Part shown: piece after piece, positions 10,178 through 19,309 of the stretch | Position numbering within the stretch: the first letter of the stretch is position 1 | Layout: every line of letters begins with the position of its first letter | Source of the DNA: Prevotella fusca JCM 17724 | GTDB taxonomy: Bacteria > Bacteroidota > Bacteroidia > Bacteroidales > Bacteroidaceae | DNA: 64,000 bases | Reading direction: 5' to 3' | NCBI RefSeq assembly: GCF_001262015.1 | Contig: NZ_CP012075.1 | Location: 868,001 to 932,000 of the forward strand | Program-made: the position numbers and the translations under genes | Notes under the pieces: generated by a model | The model's input: the letters and a program-made list of their open reading frames with translations, nothing else | Database searches by the model: none | What the model was told of the DNA's origin: nothing

Positions 10178-11824
10178 ATGGCTGAATTCAAATATGCCCC
10201 AATGTTCCAATTGGGCAAGGATGACACCGAGTACCGCCTGGTATCAAAGGAAGGTATCAGCGTCGGTGAGTTTGAAGGTAAAGAAATCCTGAAGGTTAGC
10301 AAGGAAGCACTTACCTTGCTGGCACAGGAGGCGTTCCACGACTGTGAGTTCACACTCCGCCGTGCGCATAATGAGCAGGTTGCAAAGATTCTGACCGACC
10401 CGGATGCGTCAGAGAACGACAAGTACGTTGCTCTCCAGTTCCTCCGCAATGCTGAAACAGCAGCAAAGGGCGTGCTGCCTTTCTGCCAGGACACGGGTAC
10501 TGCCATCATTCACGGCGAGAAGGGTCAGCAGGTTTGGACTGGTTTCGAGGATGAGGAGGCACTCTCCCGTGGCGTGTTCAACACCTTTACAGAGGAGAAT
10601 CTCCGCTACTCACAGAATGCTCCGCTCAATATGTACGATGAGGTGAATACAAAGTGTAACCTCCCCGCACAGATTGACATCGAGGCTGTTGAGGGCGCAG
10701 AATATCGTTTCGTAATGGTAGCTAAGGGTGGTGGCTCTGCTAACAAGACCTACTTCTACCCGATGACCAAGGCAACTATCCAGAACGAGGGCACTCTCAT
10801 TCCTTTCCTCGTTGAGAAGATGAAGAGTCTCGGTACGGCGGCTTGTCCTCCTTACCACATCTGCTTCGTAATCGGTGGTACTTCAGCAGAGAAGAACCTC
10901 CTCACCGTTAAGCTCGGAAGTATCAAGTATTACGATAATCTTCCTACTACCGGCGACGAGACAGGACGTGCTTTCCGCGACATCGACCTCGAGGAGAAAC
11001 TTCTCAAGGAAGCTCACAAAATCGGTCTCGGAGCACAGTTCGGTGGTAAGTATCTTGCTCATGACATCCGCATCATCCGTCTGCCACGCCACGGTGCAAG
11101 CTGCCCTATCGGTATGGGCGTCAGCTGTTCTGCCGACCGTAACATCAAGGCAAAGATCAACAAGGACGGTATTTGGTTGGAGAAGATGGACACCAACCCG
11201 AGCGAGTTGATTCCAGAAGAGTACCGCAAGCCGGGAGAAGGTGCGAAGGGCATTGAGATTGACCTCGACAAGGGTATGGATGCTGTTCGTGCTGAGCTGA
11301 CAAAGTACCCGGTTTCAACCCGTGTCAACCTCAAGGGTACCATCATCGTTGCCCGTGACATCGCTCACGCTAAGCTCAAGGCACGCCTGGATGCAGGCGA
11401 GGAGCTGCCAGAGTACTTCAAGAACTACCCTGTCCTCTATGCCGGACCAGCTAAGACTCCAGAGGGCTACCCATGTGGTTCAATGGGTCCTACCACTGCC
11501 AACCGTATGGACCCATACGTTGATGAGTTCCAGGCACACGGTGCATCACTCGTGATGATTGCTAAGGGTAACCGCACACAGGCTGTGACAGACGCCTGCC
11601 AGAAGCATGGCGGCTTCTACCTCGGTACTATCGGTGGTGTTGCTGCCGTTCTCTCACAGAGCAGTATCAAGAGCATTGAGTGCGTAGAGTATCCAGAACT
11701 TGGTATGGAAGCCGTATGGAAGATTACCGTTGAGGACTTCCCTGCCTTCATCCTCGTTGACGACAAGGGGCACGACTTCTTCAAGGAACTGAAGCCTTGG
11801 ACGGGCTGCAGCTGTGAGAAATAA
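10178..11824 (+). CDS. Fumarate hydratase, class I (4Fe-4S)
   Basis: A 548-residue class I fumarase that interconverts fumarate and malate with a [4Fe-4S] cluster. In Bacteroidales it serves the reductive branch from oxaloacetate to succinate. The N-terminal alpha part includes [11 protein letters not shown] and the [10 protein letters not shown] segment. The C-terminal beta part begins near [18 protein letters not shown] and includes [29 protein letters not shown]. Cysteines suited to cluster binding lie in PFCQDTG and in the central GASCPIGMG region. The size matches single-chain fumarases. A strong terminator follows. Confidence 0.95.
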   Translation: MAEFKYAPMFQLGKDDTEYRLVSKEGISVGEFEGKEILKVSKEALTLLAQEAFHDCEFTLRRAHNEQVAKILTDPDASENDKYVALQFLRNAETAAKGVLPFCQDTGTAIIHGEKGQQVWTGFEDEEALSRGVFNTFTEENLRYSQNAPLNMYDEVNTKCNLPAQIDIEAVEGAEYRFVMVAKGGGSANKTYFYPMTKATIQNEGTLIPFLVEKMKSLGTAACPPYHICFVIGGTSAEKNLLTVKLGSIKYYDNLPTTGDETGRAFRDIDLEEKLLKEAHKIGLGAQFGGKYLAHDIRIIRLPRHGASCPIGMGVSCSADRNIKAKINKDGIWLEKMDTNPSELIPEEYRKPGEGAKGIEIDLDKGMDAVRAELTKYPVSTRVNLKGTIIVARDIAHAKLKARLDAGEELPEYFKNYPVLYAGPAKTPEGYPCGSMGPTTANRMDPYVDEFQAHGASLVMIAKGNRTQAVTDACQKHGGFYLGTIGGVAAVLSQSSIKSIECVEYPELGMEAVWKITVEDFPAFILVDDKGHDFFKELKPWTGCSCEK

Positions 11825-11929
11825 AACCCTCCAACACATAAAGCAGCTGTACCAGCGTTGTTATCTATCGTAAATCGCAGGAAAGCACAGGCCTTTTCCT
11901 AACGACACACTGGTATAGCCTCATCTTAC

Positions 11930-11973
11930 AAAGCGGTATAAGACGAACTTCCGTGACGTCTTTATACCGCTTT
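11930..11973 (+). terminator. Intrinsic terminator after fumarase
   Basis: Arms AAAGCGGTATAAGACG (11930-11945) and CGTCTTTATACCGCTTT (11957-11973) form a long near-perfect stem followed by TTTC. Confidence 0.8.
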
Positions 11974-12126
11974 TTCATTTGATACTTCACCAAGAACAGA
12001 GCCGCAACTGATGCGAAAAAACATGACAAAAAACCGCAATGCTTCCCTCTAAAAAACCGAAAAAACATCCATTTTCATCTCATTTGTAACTAACAGCTAA
12101 TCAAACACTTGCAAAACACAAATGTA

Positions 12127-12225
12127 AAAGGTGCTTAATTGGACTTCAAAAGGGCGTTAGTAAGACTTCAATTAACGCCCTTTTGAAAGCCAAAAGGGCA
12201 TCTTTTAGAAGCCAATTAAGCATCA
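12127..12225. repeat. Dispersed intergenic repeat, copy 2
   Basis: Starts AAAAGGTGCTTAATTGGACT and contains internal inverted modules: AAAGGGCGTTAGTAAG against CAATTAACGCCCTTTTG, then CCAAAAGGGCATCTTTT, ending with CCAATTAAGCATC. It is the most regular of the four copies. The 11974-12733 gap holds this repeat, a G-rich tract (12261-12288) and the aroB promoter. Confidence 0.8.
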
Positions 12226-12260
12226 ATCGTTTTCAGAGAATGGAAAAAATATTACAAATC

Positions 12261-12288
12261 GGGGAGGTGGTGGGTGGTGGGTGATGGG
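12261..12288 (+). other. G-rich tract with canonical G-quadruplex pattern
   Basis: Four runs of at least three G (12261-12264, 12272-12274, 12279-12281, 12286-12288) separated by loops of 7, 4 and 4 bases fit the G3+N1-7 pattern. Further GG runs follow. It is unusual in an otherwise AT-rich spacer. Confidence 0.6.
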
Positions 12289-12704
12289 TGGTGAAGGATA
12301 GTAATAAAGAAGGGTGATGAAAAGTAAAAGAACTTTGAAACTCATAAAGTTATATCTTTAATTCATTGTAAGAAATGATGCGGCTGAAGTATTGATGAGG
12401 CGTTTTTTCAGGATATTTGGTTCTATATTGTCCATTATAAGCGTTTTTGTAATGGTTGTTATTTGCAGTATAAAAGATTCATTCTGCCTTAATATATCTG
12501 TTTTGTTGATAGATAAAGGTTTTAATCTGTTTCTATCGGATGCCAATATTTTTCGTATTGATGGCGAAAGTATTTCTACTTGTTCATATTCTGTCTTGAA
12601 TTTTATTGCACACAGGTAAAAGAATGTGCGCAATATCAGGGCTTTTAGTATTAAAGTGTGTGAAATAATGGCTCAATTCTATTATTCAGTAACAGGAAAA
12701 GCCG

Positions 12705-12712
12705 TAATTTTG
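12705..12712 (+). promoter_or_regulatory. -7 element upstream of aroB
   Basis: TAATTTTG, 22 bases before the ATG at 12734, fits TAnnTTTG. No clear -33 element was found. Confidence 0.55.
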
Positions 12713-12733
12713 CAATGAATTATTAAAGGGAGA

Positions 12734-13786
12734 ATGCTTATGGGACAGAATATTATTATATCAAAGCAATTCAAGAGTGAATTGGCTACAGCCATCTCAG
12801 AATGTGAGAATGACAAGACTTTCGTACTCGTCGATGAGACGACACGTGAGAAGTGCTGGGAACTTATCAAGGACGAGTTCTGTCTGAAACAGGCGCAGGT
12901 GATTAGTATCGGTACGACTGACGGCAATAAAACGCTCGACACGCTTGCCTATGTATGGCAGGCATTGCAGCTGGGCGGTGCAACACGTCACTCCCTGCTG
13001 ATCAATCTTGGAGGCGGTATGGTGACCGACCTTGGTGGCTTTGCTGCTTCAACCTTCAAACGTGGTATCAACTTCATCAATATTCCGACGACACTCCTTG
13101 CAATGGTGGATGCCAGTGTAGGAGGCAAGACAGGTATCAACTTCGGTGGATTGAAGAATGAAATCGGTGTTTTCAGTGATGCCGGCTTTGTTCTTCTTAA
13201 TACCGAATGGCTCAGAACACTGGATGCAGAAAACATCCGCAGCGGTTATGCTGAGATGTTGAAACACGGTCTGATAGCCGATGAGGAGATGTGGGCAGAG
13301 CTGGTCGGCTTCAATCTTGCGCAGCCTGACCTACAACAGCTTGCCGTAATGCTTGGCAAGAGTGTCCGTGTGAAGGAGCGTATTGTTGAGGAAGACCCAC
13401 ATGAGAAAGGTCTGCGAAAAGCACTGAATCTTGGCCATACCTTTGGTCATGCCTTTGAGTCATGGTCAATGAAACGTAATCCTGTCCTTCATGGTTATGC
13501 TGTTGCTTTCGGGCTGATAGCTGAACTTTATCTGTCTGTCGTGAATACTGGTTTCCCAATCGAGCGGATGCGGCAGACGGTCAGTTTCATCCGGGAGTAT
13601 TACGGTTCGCTGCGAATTACCTGCAATGATTATCCAGACCTCATTGATTTCATGCACCATGACAAGAAAAACCGTGGTGATGAAATCAATGTAACACTTC
13701 TGGGTGCTGTCGGTGATGTCCGCATTGACCAGTCTGTCAGCGAAGAGGAGGTCAAGGAAGCACTTGACTTTCTGCGTGAGGGATAG
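12734..13786 (+). CDS. aroB: 3-dehydroquinate synthase
   Basis: A 350-residue cytoplasmic enzyme that converts DAHP to 3-dehydroquinate in the shikimate pathway, using NAD+ and a divalent metal. The NAD-binding GGGMVTDLGGFAASTF motif lies near residues 94-109. The segment NIPTTLLAMVDASVGGKTGIN follows, then metal-binding residues in LKHGLIAD/NLGHTFGHAFES (His residues near 237 and 241) and the C-terminal HDKKNRGDEINVTLL block. The length is typical. The gene ends 24 bases before the stop codon of the convergent DUF4738 gene. Confidence 0.96.
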   Translation: MLMGQNIIISKQFKSELATAISECENDKTFVLVDETTREKCWELIKDEFCLKQAQVISIGTTDGNKTLDTLAYVWQALQLGGATRHSLLINLGGGMVTDLGGFAASTFKRGINFINIPTTLLAMVDASVGGKTGINFGGLKNEIGVFSDAGFVLLNTEWLRTLDAENIRSGYAEMLKHGLIADEEMWAELVGFNLAQPDLQQLAVMLGKSVRVKERIVEEDPHEKGLRKALNLGHTFGHAFESWSMKRNPVLHGYAVAFGLIAELYLSVVNTGFPIERMRQTVSFIREYYGSLRITCNDYPDLIDFMHHDKKNRGDEINVTLLGAVGDVRIDQSVSEEEVKEALDFLREG

Positions 13787-13810
13787 GCAGTGAAAAGGGA
13801 GAATGGGCGG

Positions 13811-14416
13811 TTATACCCCATCTTCCTCTGCCATTTCCAGTTCCGATTTCGGTTCTTCAGAGTTGGGATGGTCGGTAGGTGTGTCAAGCTGGGTAGCTTT
13901 GGTGATGCGGATATGGCTCATATTGTCTATAGTTACGTCCATTGGCATATATTCATCACTGTTAGGGTCGGGAGAGCCGACGCTGGCACCGAAGTAGAGA
14001 ATATTGCCCTCTGCACGGTCGAACATGAAGCCTACGAGTGCACCATTCTTACCGTACTGATTGTTGGTAAACTCTCTGAAGTCATCTTTTGTGAAGGTAC
14101 GGTCATAGAAAGTTGAGCCATCCTGCCGGAGGATGTTAAGCTGTATTTTATTATCGTAATACTTGCGTCCATCCTCGTCATGCACCATGGCGAGCGACTT
14201 GTCCGCAAAACGGCGGATGCGGATTGTATATGCATTACCAAGCCATTCTATCTTTTTCTCATACTGGAAGTCAGACATCTGCTGTGGACCACTCGGCAGC
14301 TTTGGCTTTGGTACAATCTTAGTAATAATATCCTTCGATTTCTTTTCCTGTTTGCAAGCACTGATACCTAAAAGCATCAAGCCCATGAGTAGGAAGTGGA
14401 GTATTTGTTTTGTCAT
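13811..14416 (-). CDS. DUF4738 domain lipoprotein
   Basis: A 201-residue protein with a lipoprotein signal (MGLMLLGISACKQEKK, Cys at residue 21). The body (residues 50-165) contains YTIRIRRFADKSLAMVHDEDG and FTKDDFREF, and resembles the Bacteroidales DUF4738 family; the acidic tail is Pro/Glu-rich. No enzymatic motif is visible. It is likely a periplasm-facing lipoprotein of unknown role. It is transcribed convergently with aroB from a clear promoter at 14436-14466. Confidence 0.8.
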   Translation of the reverse strand: MTKQILHFLLMGLMLLGISACKQEKKSKDIITKIVPKPKLPSGPQQMSDFQYEKKIEWLGNAYTIRIRRFADKSLAMVHDEDGRKYYDNKIQLNILRQDGSTFYDRTFTKDDFREFTNNQYGKNGALVGFMFDRAEGNILYFGASVGSPDPNSDEYMPMDVTIDNMSHIRITKATQLDTPTDHPNSEEPKSELEMAEEDGV

Positions 14417-14435
14417 AATCTGTGAATCTTGTTCA

Positions 14436-14466
14436 CAAAAGTACGCATTTTCTTTGAACCTTGCAA
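14436..14466 (-). promoter_or_regulatory. Promoter of the DUF4738 gene
   Basis: Read on the minus strand: TTG (14466-14464), a 20-base spacer, then TACTTTTG (14443-14436). This is a good match to the Bacteroidetes consensus, 20 bases upstream of the ATG. Confidence 0.7.
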
Positions 14467-14614
14467 GTATGGGGATTGAAAAGAGTGGGCAGTAGTAGCT
14501 TGATGGGGAGAGGTAAGCGGTGATGTGTTTGCAGGAGTGTTATCTGCCAGGCGTTTCCTCTCCGTGACTTTTGAGCTATAGCTGTTAGTTGGGAGAGGAA
14601 TACGCTTGTTGAGG

Positions 14615-16165
14615 TTACAGGCAGTCCTTTATCAGCTTGACAAGCTGTTCTTCGCCCAGTCCTGAACGTTCGGAGGCTGTGCGGATAGTTGCTTTCTTGA
14701 GGATAAGTTTGCCCAATGGCGAGTTCAGCATCTTGAAGGATGGGTAGCGGGAAGCAAGTTCTTTCTTGAGATGCGGATAGGTCGCAAAAAGGTCTTTCAG
14801 AAGGGTGTCGGAGGTAATATCGAGGGATGGAGCATGGCTTTCATTGCCATCATCTCCAGTTGGATTAGTGGTAGCAGGTTCGGCAGAACCAACAGAACTG
14901 TCCGAATCATCAGAACTGCTATCCTTCCCTGCCCACGTCAACAATGTCTGCGAACCCGTCAGCTCACGGATATGCGTACAATCCTGCATCATCTCCAGTA
15001 CGCCACGGAAGCGACCTTCGGCATCACGCACAGCAAAGTACACAATATATATGAACACTTCCGGCTTGTTAATCCAAAATTCCGCCTTGTCCTGTTCGCC
15101 ACTGCGGAACTTCTCAACGATTTCCTCTACAATGTGTACGCTCTTTCGTGGGTGACAGTTGGACACCTGTCTGCCAATGACATTCTTTGACCTTGGGAAG
15201 ATGCGGTGGTCCGTATCGGAATAGAACTTCACCAGTTCGTTCTCGTCCACGAAAGAAATGTCTACTGGTAGATGCTTGTAAATAAGGTTAACCTGCTCCA
15301 GAGTCAGCTTACCTGTTGCCACATCCAGTTCTTGCTGTGGTCCTGCAGCGTATCCATACTTGCTGAGTAATGCTTGCAGGTCTTCTGCAAAGCCTTCCTT
15401 GGGTGATGAGTATTGGGTGTCTGGTGTTGATGGTGTCTCCACATTGAAGAATGCAAAGCCGATTTCCTGGTCACCCGATTTCATATCTTCAAACTCTTCA
15501 GGCGTAATAAGTGCAAGTGAGGTGGGATAGAGAATTGTCTCCTCTTTCTCCATCAGGTCACGGGCATGTGCTATGAATGGTTCTTGTGCAGCAATGAAGG
15601 TCTCCTCATCGCCTGTCTCCAGCAGCTGCACAGACTCTTTGATTTCATCACGTATGATGTCATCAAAGATCCACATAGTTGTTGTCGGACGGTCAAAGCC
15701 TTTCTTTTCCAGAAGAGGATAGAGTTGATTCTGCTTGCGCTGATAGTGGATGGGATACTGACGTATCTGGTCATAAAGCTCCAGCCACTGGTTCTTGATG
15801 ACCGGATACTGCATGAGATCTTCCACAGCAAGCAACAGACGGCGCATCTCATCGTTCTCTTTATAATAATGTATGAGCGGATGACCGGCAGGCAGTTCGG
15901 GGCGACTGTTATCCATGAAGCCTTCCACGAGTTCCATCATCCTGCGCATATCAGCCCGTATGCACTCGTCTTCGTCGCCCGTCTTGAGGTTCTGTTCCAT
16001 GTAAGCGATGTGATAAGGGCGGATTGTTCCCACCTTCGTCCGCATCACTTCACGTGCCTCTTCCAGTGTAATCAGTCCAGTTTCGTACTTCTCTTCAACT
16101 TCCTGCAGTGCCTGCATCTTCTCCATCTCGATTTTCGGGAGAAACTCTTTCATCTTATTTGCCAT
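14615..16165 (-). CDS. DUF438 / hemerythrin / PAS / DUF1858 protein
   Basis: I place the start at ATG 16165 (MANKMKEFLPKIEMEKMQ, 516 residues), not at the longer open frame start at 16378. A -7 element (TATCTTTG) lies at 16204-16197, inside the longer frame, so the transcript starts after it. Order of parts: DUF438 (about 10-70); a hemerythrin-like helical domain with HPLIHYYKENDEMRRLL and the second half HARDLMEKEETILYP, suited to a di-iron site; a PAS-like sensor (about 290-420) with DHRIFPRSKNVIGR and NCHPRKSVHIVEEIV; a Ser/Asp-rich linker; and a C-terminal DUF1858 segment (LDITSDTLLKDLFATYPHLK). It is probably a cytoplasmic oxygen, redox or NO sensor; its output is unknown. Confidence 0.88.
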   Translation of the reverse strand: MANKMKEFLPKIEMEKMQALQEVEEKYETGLITLEEAREVMRTKVGTIRPYHIAYMEQNLKTGDEDECIRADMRRMMELVEGFMDNSRPELPAGHPLIHYYKENDEMRRLLLAVEDLMQYPVIKNQWLELYDQIRQYPIHYQRKQNQLYPLLEKKGFDRPTTTMWIFDDIIRDEIKESVQLLETGDEETFIAAQEPFIAHARDLMEKEETILYPTSLALITPEEFEDMKSGDQEIGFAFFNVETPSTPDTQYSSPKEGFAEDLQALLSKYGYAAGPQQELDVATGKLTLEQVNLIYKHLPVDISFVDENELVKFYSDTDHRIFPRSKNVIGRQVSNCHPRKSVHIVEEIVEKFRSGEQDKAEFWINKPEVFIYIVYFAVRDAEGRFRGVLEMMQDCTHIRELTGSQTLLTWAGKDSSSDDSDSSVGSAEPATTNPTGDDGNESHAPSLDITSDTLLKDLFATYPHLKKELASRYPSFKMLNSPLGKLILKKATIRTASERSGLGEEQLVKLIKDCL

Positions 16166-16196
16166 AGTTCTTGTTACTGATTTATGAATTCTGCAG

Positions 16197-16204
16197 CAAA
16201 GATA
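16197..16204 (-). promoter_or_regulatory. -7 element deciding the start of the DUF438 gene
   Basis: TATCTTTG on the minus strand (CAAAGATA on plus), 31 bases upstream of ATG 16165. It argues against the upstream extension of the open frame. Confidence 0.6.
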
Positions 16205-16358
16205 CAGTGTTGTAAGAGCATAAAAGGATAACAAATGTGACCATGGAAAGTTAAATAACAATAATTTATAATTGCTGTTACTGCTGTACTCTCTTGTAAG
16301 ATGGGGCTTGTGTAGGCGGTGATTATCAAAGAGGGCATTATACTTTATCAGTGTTCTC

Positions 16359-16958
16359 TTATGGGATGAGGCTGTCAATCAATGGTTTCAATATATTCTC
16401 AAACAAGGATTTCCTGTCAATGTACGGGCGTACTTCGTTGCCTACAATGAAGCATGGCGGGATAATACAGACGATATAAGCATTACCATCTATGAAGTAA
16501 GGTATTGCATGTATAGGTGACTTGAAATCATCCAACAGGAAGTATTCAGTATCAAAACTGTTGATACACCATTTTGTTTCCGCAGATTTCAAGGCAATGA
16601 TGGTAACAGCAGTCTGTTTCACACTGTCTTCGAGCACCAGCACTTCCTTTATTGCTATCTTAAGCGAGTGTTTCAACCATTCGCTGTTCAGTCCTTTTAC
16701 CACAGCTTTTGCAAGCCTTGTGTCAGCTTTGTCATTGTCCGTGCCGCTAAAAACCTTACCTGTCCATAGCAAGGAGTATGTCTGTCCGGAAGACAGGATG
16801 CGGTAAGCAGGCATGTTCTTCTTTCTGTCGGCGACCGTCTGCAGCGTGTCCAGCTTATGCAGCAGTGCTTTTTCCGTAGTCTGTGAGAATGCACTCTGTG
16901 CGTTACAAGTGCAAAACAAACAAGTAAGGTGCATGATATACAAGGCTGATTTATTCAT
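16359..16958 (-). CDS. Exported protein of unknown function
   Basis: The 199-residue protein has a signal peptide (hydrophobic MHLTCLFCTCNAQ, cleavage near CNAQS or SAFSQ). The mature part is mixed alpha/beta with no motif I recognise. It has several cysteines and a conserved-looking IIPPCFIVGNEVRPYID stretch near the C-terminus. It sits upstream of the DUF438 gene on the same strand with a 193-base gap that contains the DUF438 promoter, so the two are probably separate transcripts. The 16959-17455 spacer holds no gene; a minus-strand TATATTTG at 17058-17051 could be its -7 element. Confidence 0.7.
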   Translation of the reverse strand: MNKSALYIMHLTCLFCTCNAQSAFSQTTEKALLHKLDTLQTVADRKKNMPAYRILSSGQTYSLLWTGKVFSGTDNDKADTRLAKAVVKGLNSEWLKHSLKIAIKEVLVLEDSVKQTAVTIIALKSAETKWCINSFDTEYFLLDDFKSPIHAIPYFIDGNAYIVCIIPPCFIVGNEVRPYIDRKSLFENILKPLIDSLIP

Positions 16959-17455
16959 TTTTTGTATGGATTTTAGCGTGGATTAATATCAGAGCAGCGG
17001 ATGGTTTTATAGCTTGAAGGTTTCGATTTGACGATTTCTGCAAGCAAATACAAATATAGTCAATGTTTTCCTAAAACGCCTCTTTTGATTTTTTATTTTT
17101 CATTCATCAGCTGTTAATCCCCAATCTCTAAATTAAACCGCAATATCCATTATTGCCAACCGCATCGTTTTCTGGCATCTTTTATTTTCTTGCCGGCATC
17201 TGACCTGTCTTTATAACTTGACGTAACCCGCTATGTTTTCGTCATAAAGACAAACAATCTACTTGACAATATAACAAGTTACATTCAGGCTCTAATGACT
17301 GTTTGTGTTTAAAAAGTGATAGAGGTGGCAGGGAATGTCTGCTTAAAAAAACTTACAAAAGCACTGCAAAGGAATAATATTCCTTAAAATACAGTATTGT
17401 GAGGCATCTGACAAGGAATATTAGTTATATTTGTAAAAACTAACTATCGATCACT

Positions 17456-17911
17456 ATGGCTAAAATTTCTTATGCAACACTTAGCTTTTATTTCTCAAAA
17501 GTTAAAAACCTTAATCCTTCTCAAGTAGGTACTTTTATTGGCGGTAAAGTTGAAGCAAATATTAAAGCCAATATCTTCAGGAATGCTTGTGCTATCCGAC
17601 TTTCATACGCATTCAATTATTCTGGTCTTCGGATAAGTCGTTTAGACGGGAGTGTTTCTTCCGGCAAGGACAGGAGATGGTATCTGTATCGTGTTGAAGA
17701 CGTGAAGAAGTTTGTCAGACGACGTATCGGCGGAACTCCGATAAAAGGACATTGTGCAGAGGATTTCAAAGGCAAGAAAGGTATCATTGTCTTCTCTGAC
17801 TGCTGTTGGTCGGATGCTACTGGTCACGTAGACTTATTCAATGGAAAGGAAGTTGAGGGCAGCGCATATTTCAACGAATGTGGTACGGTTGTCCTGTATG
17901 AACTAAAATAG
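17456..17911 (+). CDS. Tae4-like peptidoglycan amidase (type VI secretion effector family)
   Basis: The 151-residue protein has no signal peptide, as expected for a T6SS-delivered effector. The NlpC/P60-like catalytic pattern of the Tae4 family is clear: Cys45 in FRNACAIRLS, His124 in TGHVDLFNG, and Asp126 just after it. The family cleaves the gamma-D-glutamyl to mDAP bond in peptidoglycan. A CAEDF-GKKGIIVFSDCCW segment lies between. A WG-repeat lipoprotein begins 7 bases after the stop and is the obvious candidate immunity protein. No T6SS structural genes are in the window, so delivery by T6SS is inferred from the family. It might instead be a cargo effector delivered by machinery encoded elsewhere. 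Confidence 0.85.
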   Translation: MAKISYATLSFYFSKVKNLNPSQVGTFIGGKVEANIKANIFRNACAIRLSYAFNYSGLRISRLDGSVSSGKDRRWYLYRVEDVKKFVRRRIGGTPIKGHCAEDFKGKKGIIVFSDCCWSDATGHVDLFNGKEVEGSAYFNECGTVVLYELK

Positions 17912-17918
17912 GTGCGAG

Positions 17919-18434
17919 ATGAATATTCAGCGTAAACTTATCTGTTATGCGATAGCGTGTTTCCTCCTTTTGTCTGCCGCCAGCTGTGGCAGGATGGAAA
18001 GGAAACTGTTTGTCGTAGAAAAGAACGAACTGTATGGTTATGCCAATGAAAGTGGAGATACCGTCATAGACTGTGTTTACCCATTGGCATTCACGGACAC
18101 TATATCCCGGATTGGTTTTGTTGCCGATGACAAGGGACGAATCAGGTGTTTCAATAATGAAGGTAAATTCCTCTTTTATACATATATGTGTGACAACGGA
18201 CCGGATTATCCTCATGAAGGATGCTTCAGAATTGAAGACCAGAACGGACTCATTGGGTTTGCTGATACCCTGGGGAATGTTGTCATAAGTCCTAAGTATA
18301 AGTTTGCCTATCCTTTCTCAGGTGGAAAGGCAAAAGTAACCGATTCTGGTAAACCTGCTATTGAAAAGGATTCTGAGTATAGTAGTTGGGAATCAGATAA
18401 CTGGTATTTCGTTTCACGGGAGGATGGGAAATAG
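17919..18434 (+). CDS. WG-repeat lipoprotein, candidate immunity protein for the Tae4-like amidase
   Basis: A 171-residue lipoprotein (signal LLLSAASCGRMERK, Cys near residue 23) made of WG/WxxG-type beta-repeats such as LYGYANESGDTVIDCVYPLAF and LIGFADTLGNVVISPKYKFAYPFSGGKAKV. The lipid anchor would place it in the periplasm, where a peptidoglycan amidase acts. The 7-base spacing and shared terminator make it a two-gene operon with the amidase. The immunity role is inference from layout and location; known Tai4 immunity proteins have a different, helical fold. Confidence 0.7.
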   Translation: MNIQRKLICYAIACFLLLSAASCGRMERKLFVVEKNELYGYANESGDTVIDCVYPLAFTDTISRIGFVADDKGRIRCFNNEGKFLFYTYMCDNGPDYPHEGCFRIEDQNGLIGFADTLGNVVISPKYKFAYPFSGGKAKVTDSGKPAIEKDSEYSSWESDNWYFVSREDGK

Positions 18435-18505
18435 TATTTCTCAAGGCGAACTATACATGACAAACTGCTGGTGAGCATGGTTTATGCTGCAGCTGTAATG
18501 AAAAA

Positions 18506-18531
18506 CAGGGATGCACACTCGTGCATCCCTG
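18506..18531 (+). terminator. Terminator of the amidase operon
   Basis: Perfect stem CAGGGATGCAC (18506-18516) / GTGCATCCCTG (18521-18531) with a four-base loop, followed by TTTGGTTTT. Confidence 0.9.
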
Positions 18532-18600
18532 TTTGGTTTTATCCTTAATCCCGCAGCATAAGACACTCCCTCTGTACGTACTCTGATAAGAAGAATAAAC

Positions 18601-18785
18601 AGTCGTTCCTTAAAAAGCCCATTTCGCCGAAAAGTTAACCGAAATCAACTTTTCGGTGATAATTTTTATAACACTGCAGAGAAGCTGAACACCTTACTTT
18701 TACGTATGATACGGAGAATGGGGCTTATAAAGGGTTCTTCCGTTAAATGCGTGGATGTTTTTCGTATAGCTTTAACGGAAGAACC
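18601..18785. mobile_element. Mosaic IS debris
   Basis: Three pieces lie side by side. Positions 18601-18657 are a diverged inverted copy of the right end of the IS5-family element at 20683-20739 (shared AGTCGTTCCTTAAAAAGCCC). Positions 18670-18733 match an internal part of the IS1380-family transposase gene (44308-44371) with two mismatches over 64 bases. Positions 18733-18747 and 18771-18785 are perfect inverted arms GGTTCTTCCGTTAAA / TTTAACGGAAGAACC. None encodes a complete protein. Confidence 0.75.
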
Positions 18786-19011
18786 GGAGTTGTTCATTAA
18801 ATAAAACATAGCCAAGACTGTCTTGGCTGCCTGCTTTATTATCATCCTCCCATGCAGAAAACCTTTTCATGTCAATACTTTGAAAAGGCAGACAACAGAT
18901 TGAAAAATCATGACATAATTTCGGATAAAATACCTACAGATAAAGGCAAAAACACGTGTAAAAAGCAAGTTTGCAATCAACAGTAAAGCAGTCAGTTATA
19001 AAGCAGTACAA

Positions 19012-19110
19012 GAAAAGGTGCTTAATTGGACTTCAAAAGGGCGTCAGTAAGACCTCAAAAGGGCATCTATTGCAAGTCAATTGGGCGTCTTTTCAAAGCC
19101 AAGAGACCAT
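19012..19110. repeat. Dispersed intergenic repeat, copy 3
   Basis: Begins AAGAAAAGGTGCTTAATTGG and continues with ACTTCAAAAGGGCGTCAG, AAAGGGCATCTATTGCAAG and CAATTGGGCGTC modules, as in copy 2. It lies in the gap between the IS debris and the IS5-family element; no gene is supported in 18786-19309. Confidence 0.75.
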
Positions 19111-19309
19111 GTGTTGGTTTTGAGTTGTATGAAAATAGTTTACAAACGTTGGTTGATATGGGAATAAGTTGTTTGTTGAAGATGGAAAGACATGGTATCT
19201 GTTTTTTGCATTTATTATCTTGTGCTTTATTCCGTTTTGTGAGACCATCTGATTTTGGATGGTCATACCATACAGGTGCATAAGCCTTTATTCTATTTTT
19301 AATCTATAT

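Noticed and set aside
12358..12633. Open frames on both strands upstream of aroB (91 and 75 codons)
   Set aside because: They overlap each other, lack promoters and have no recognisable features; treated as spacer.
15566..16180. A 204-codon plus-strand frame
   Set aside because: It lies entirely antisense to the well-supported DUF438 gene; shadow frame.
16166..16378. N-terminal extension of the DUF438 protein
   Set aside because: The extension contains the gene's own -7 box and a sequence unlike the family; start set at 16165.
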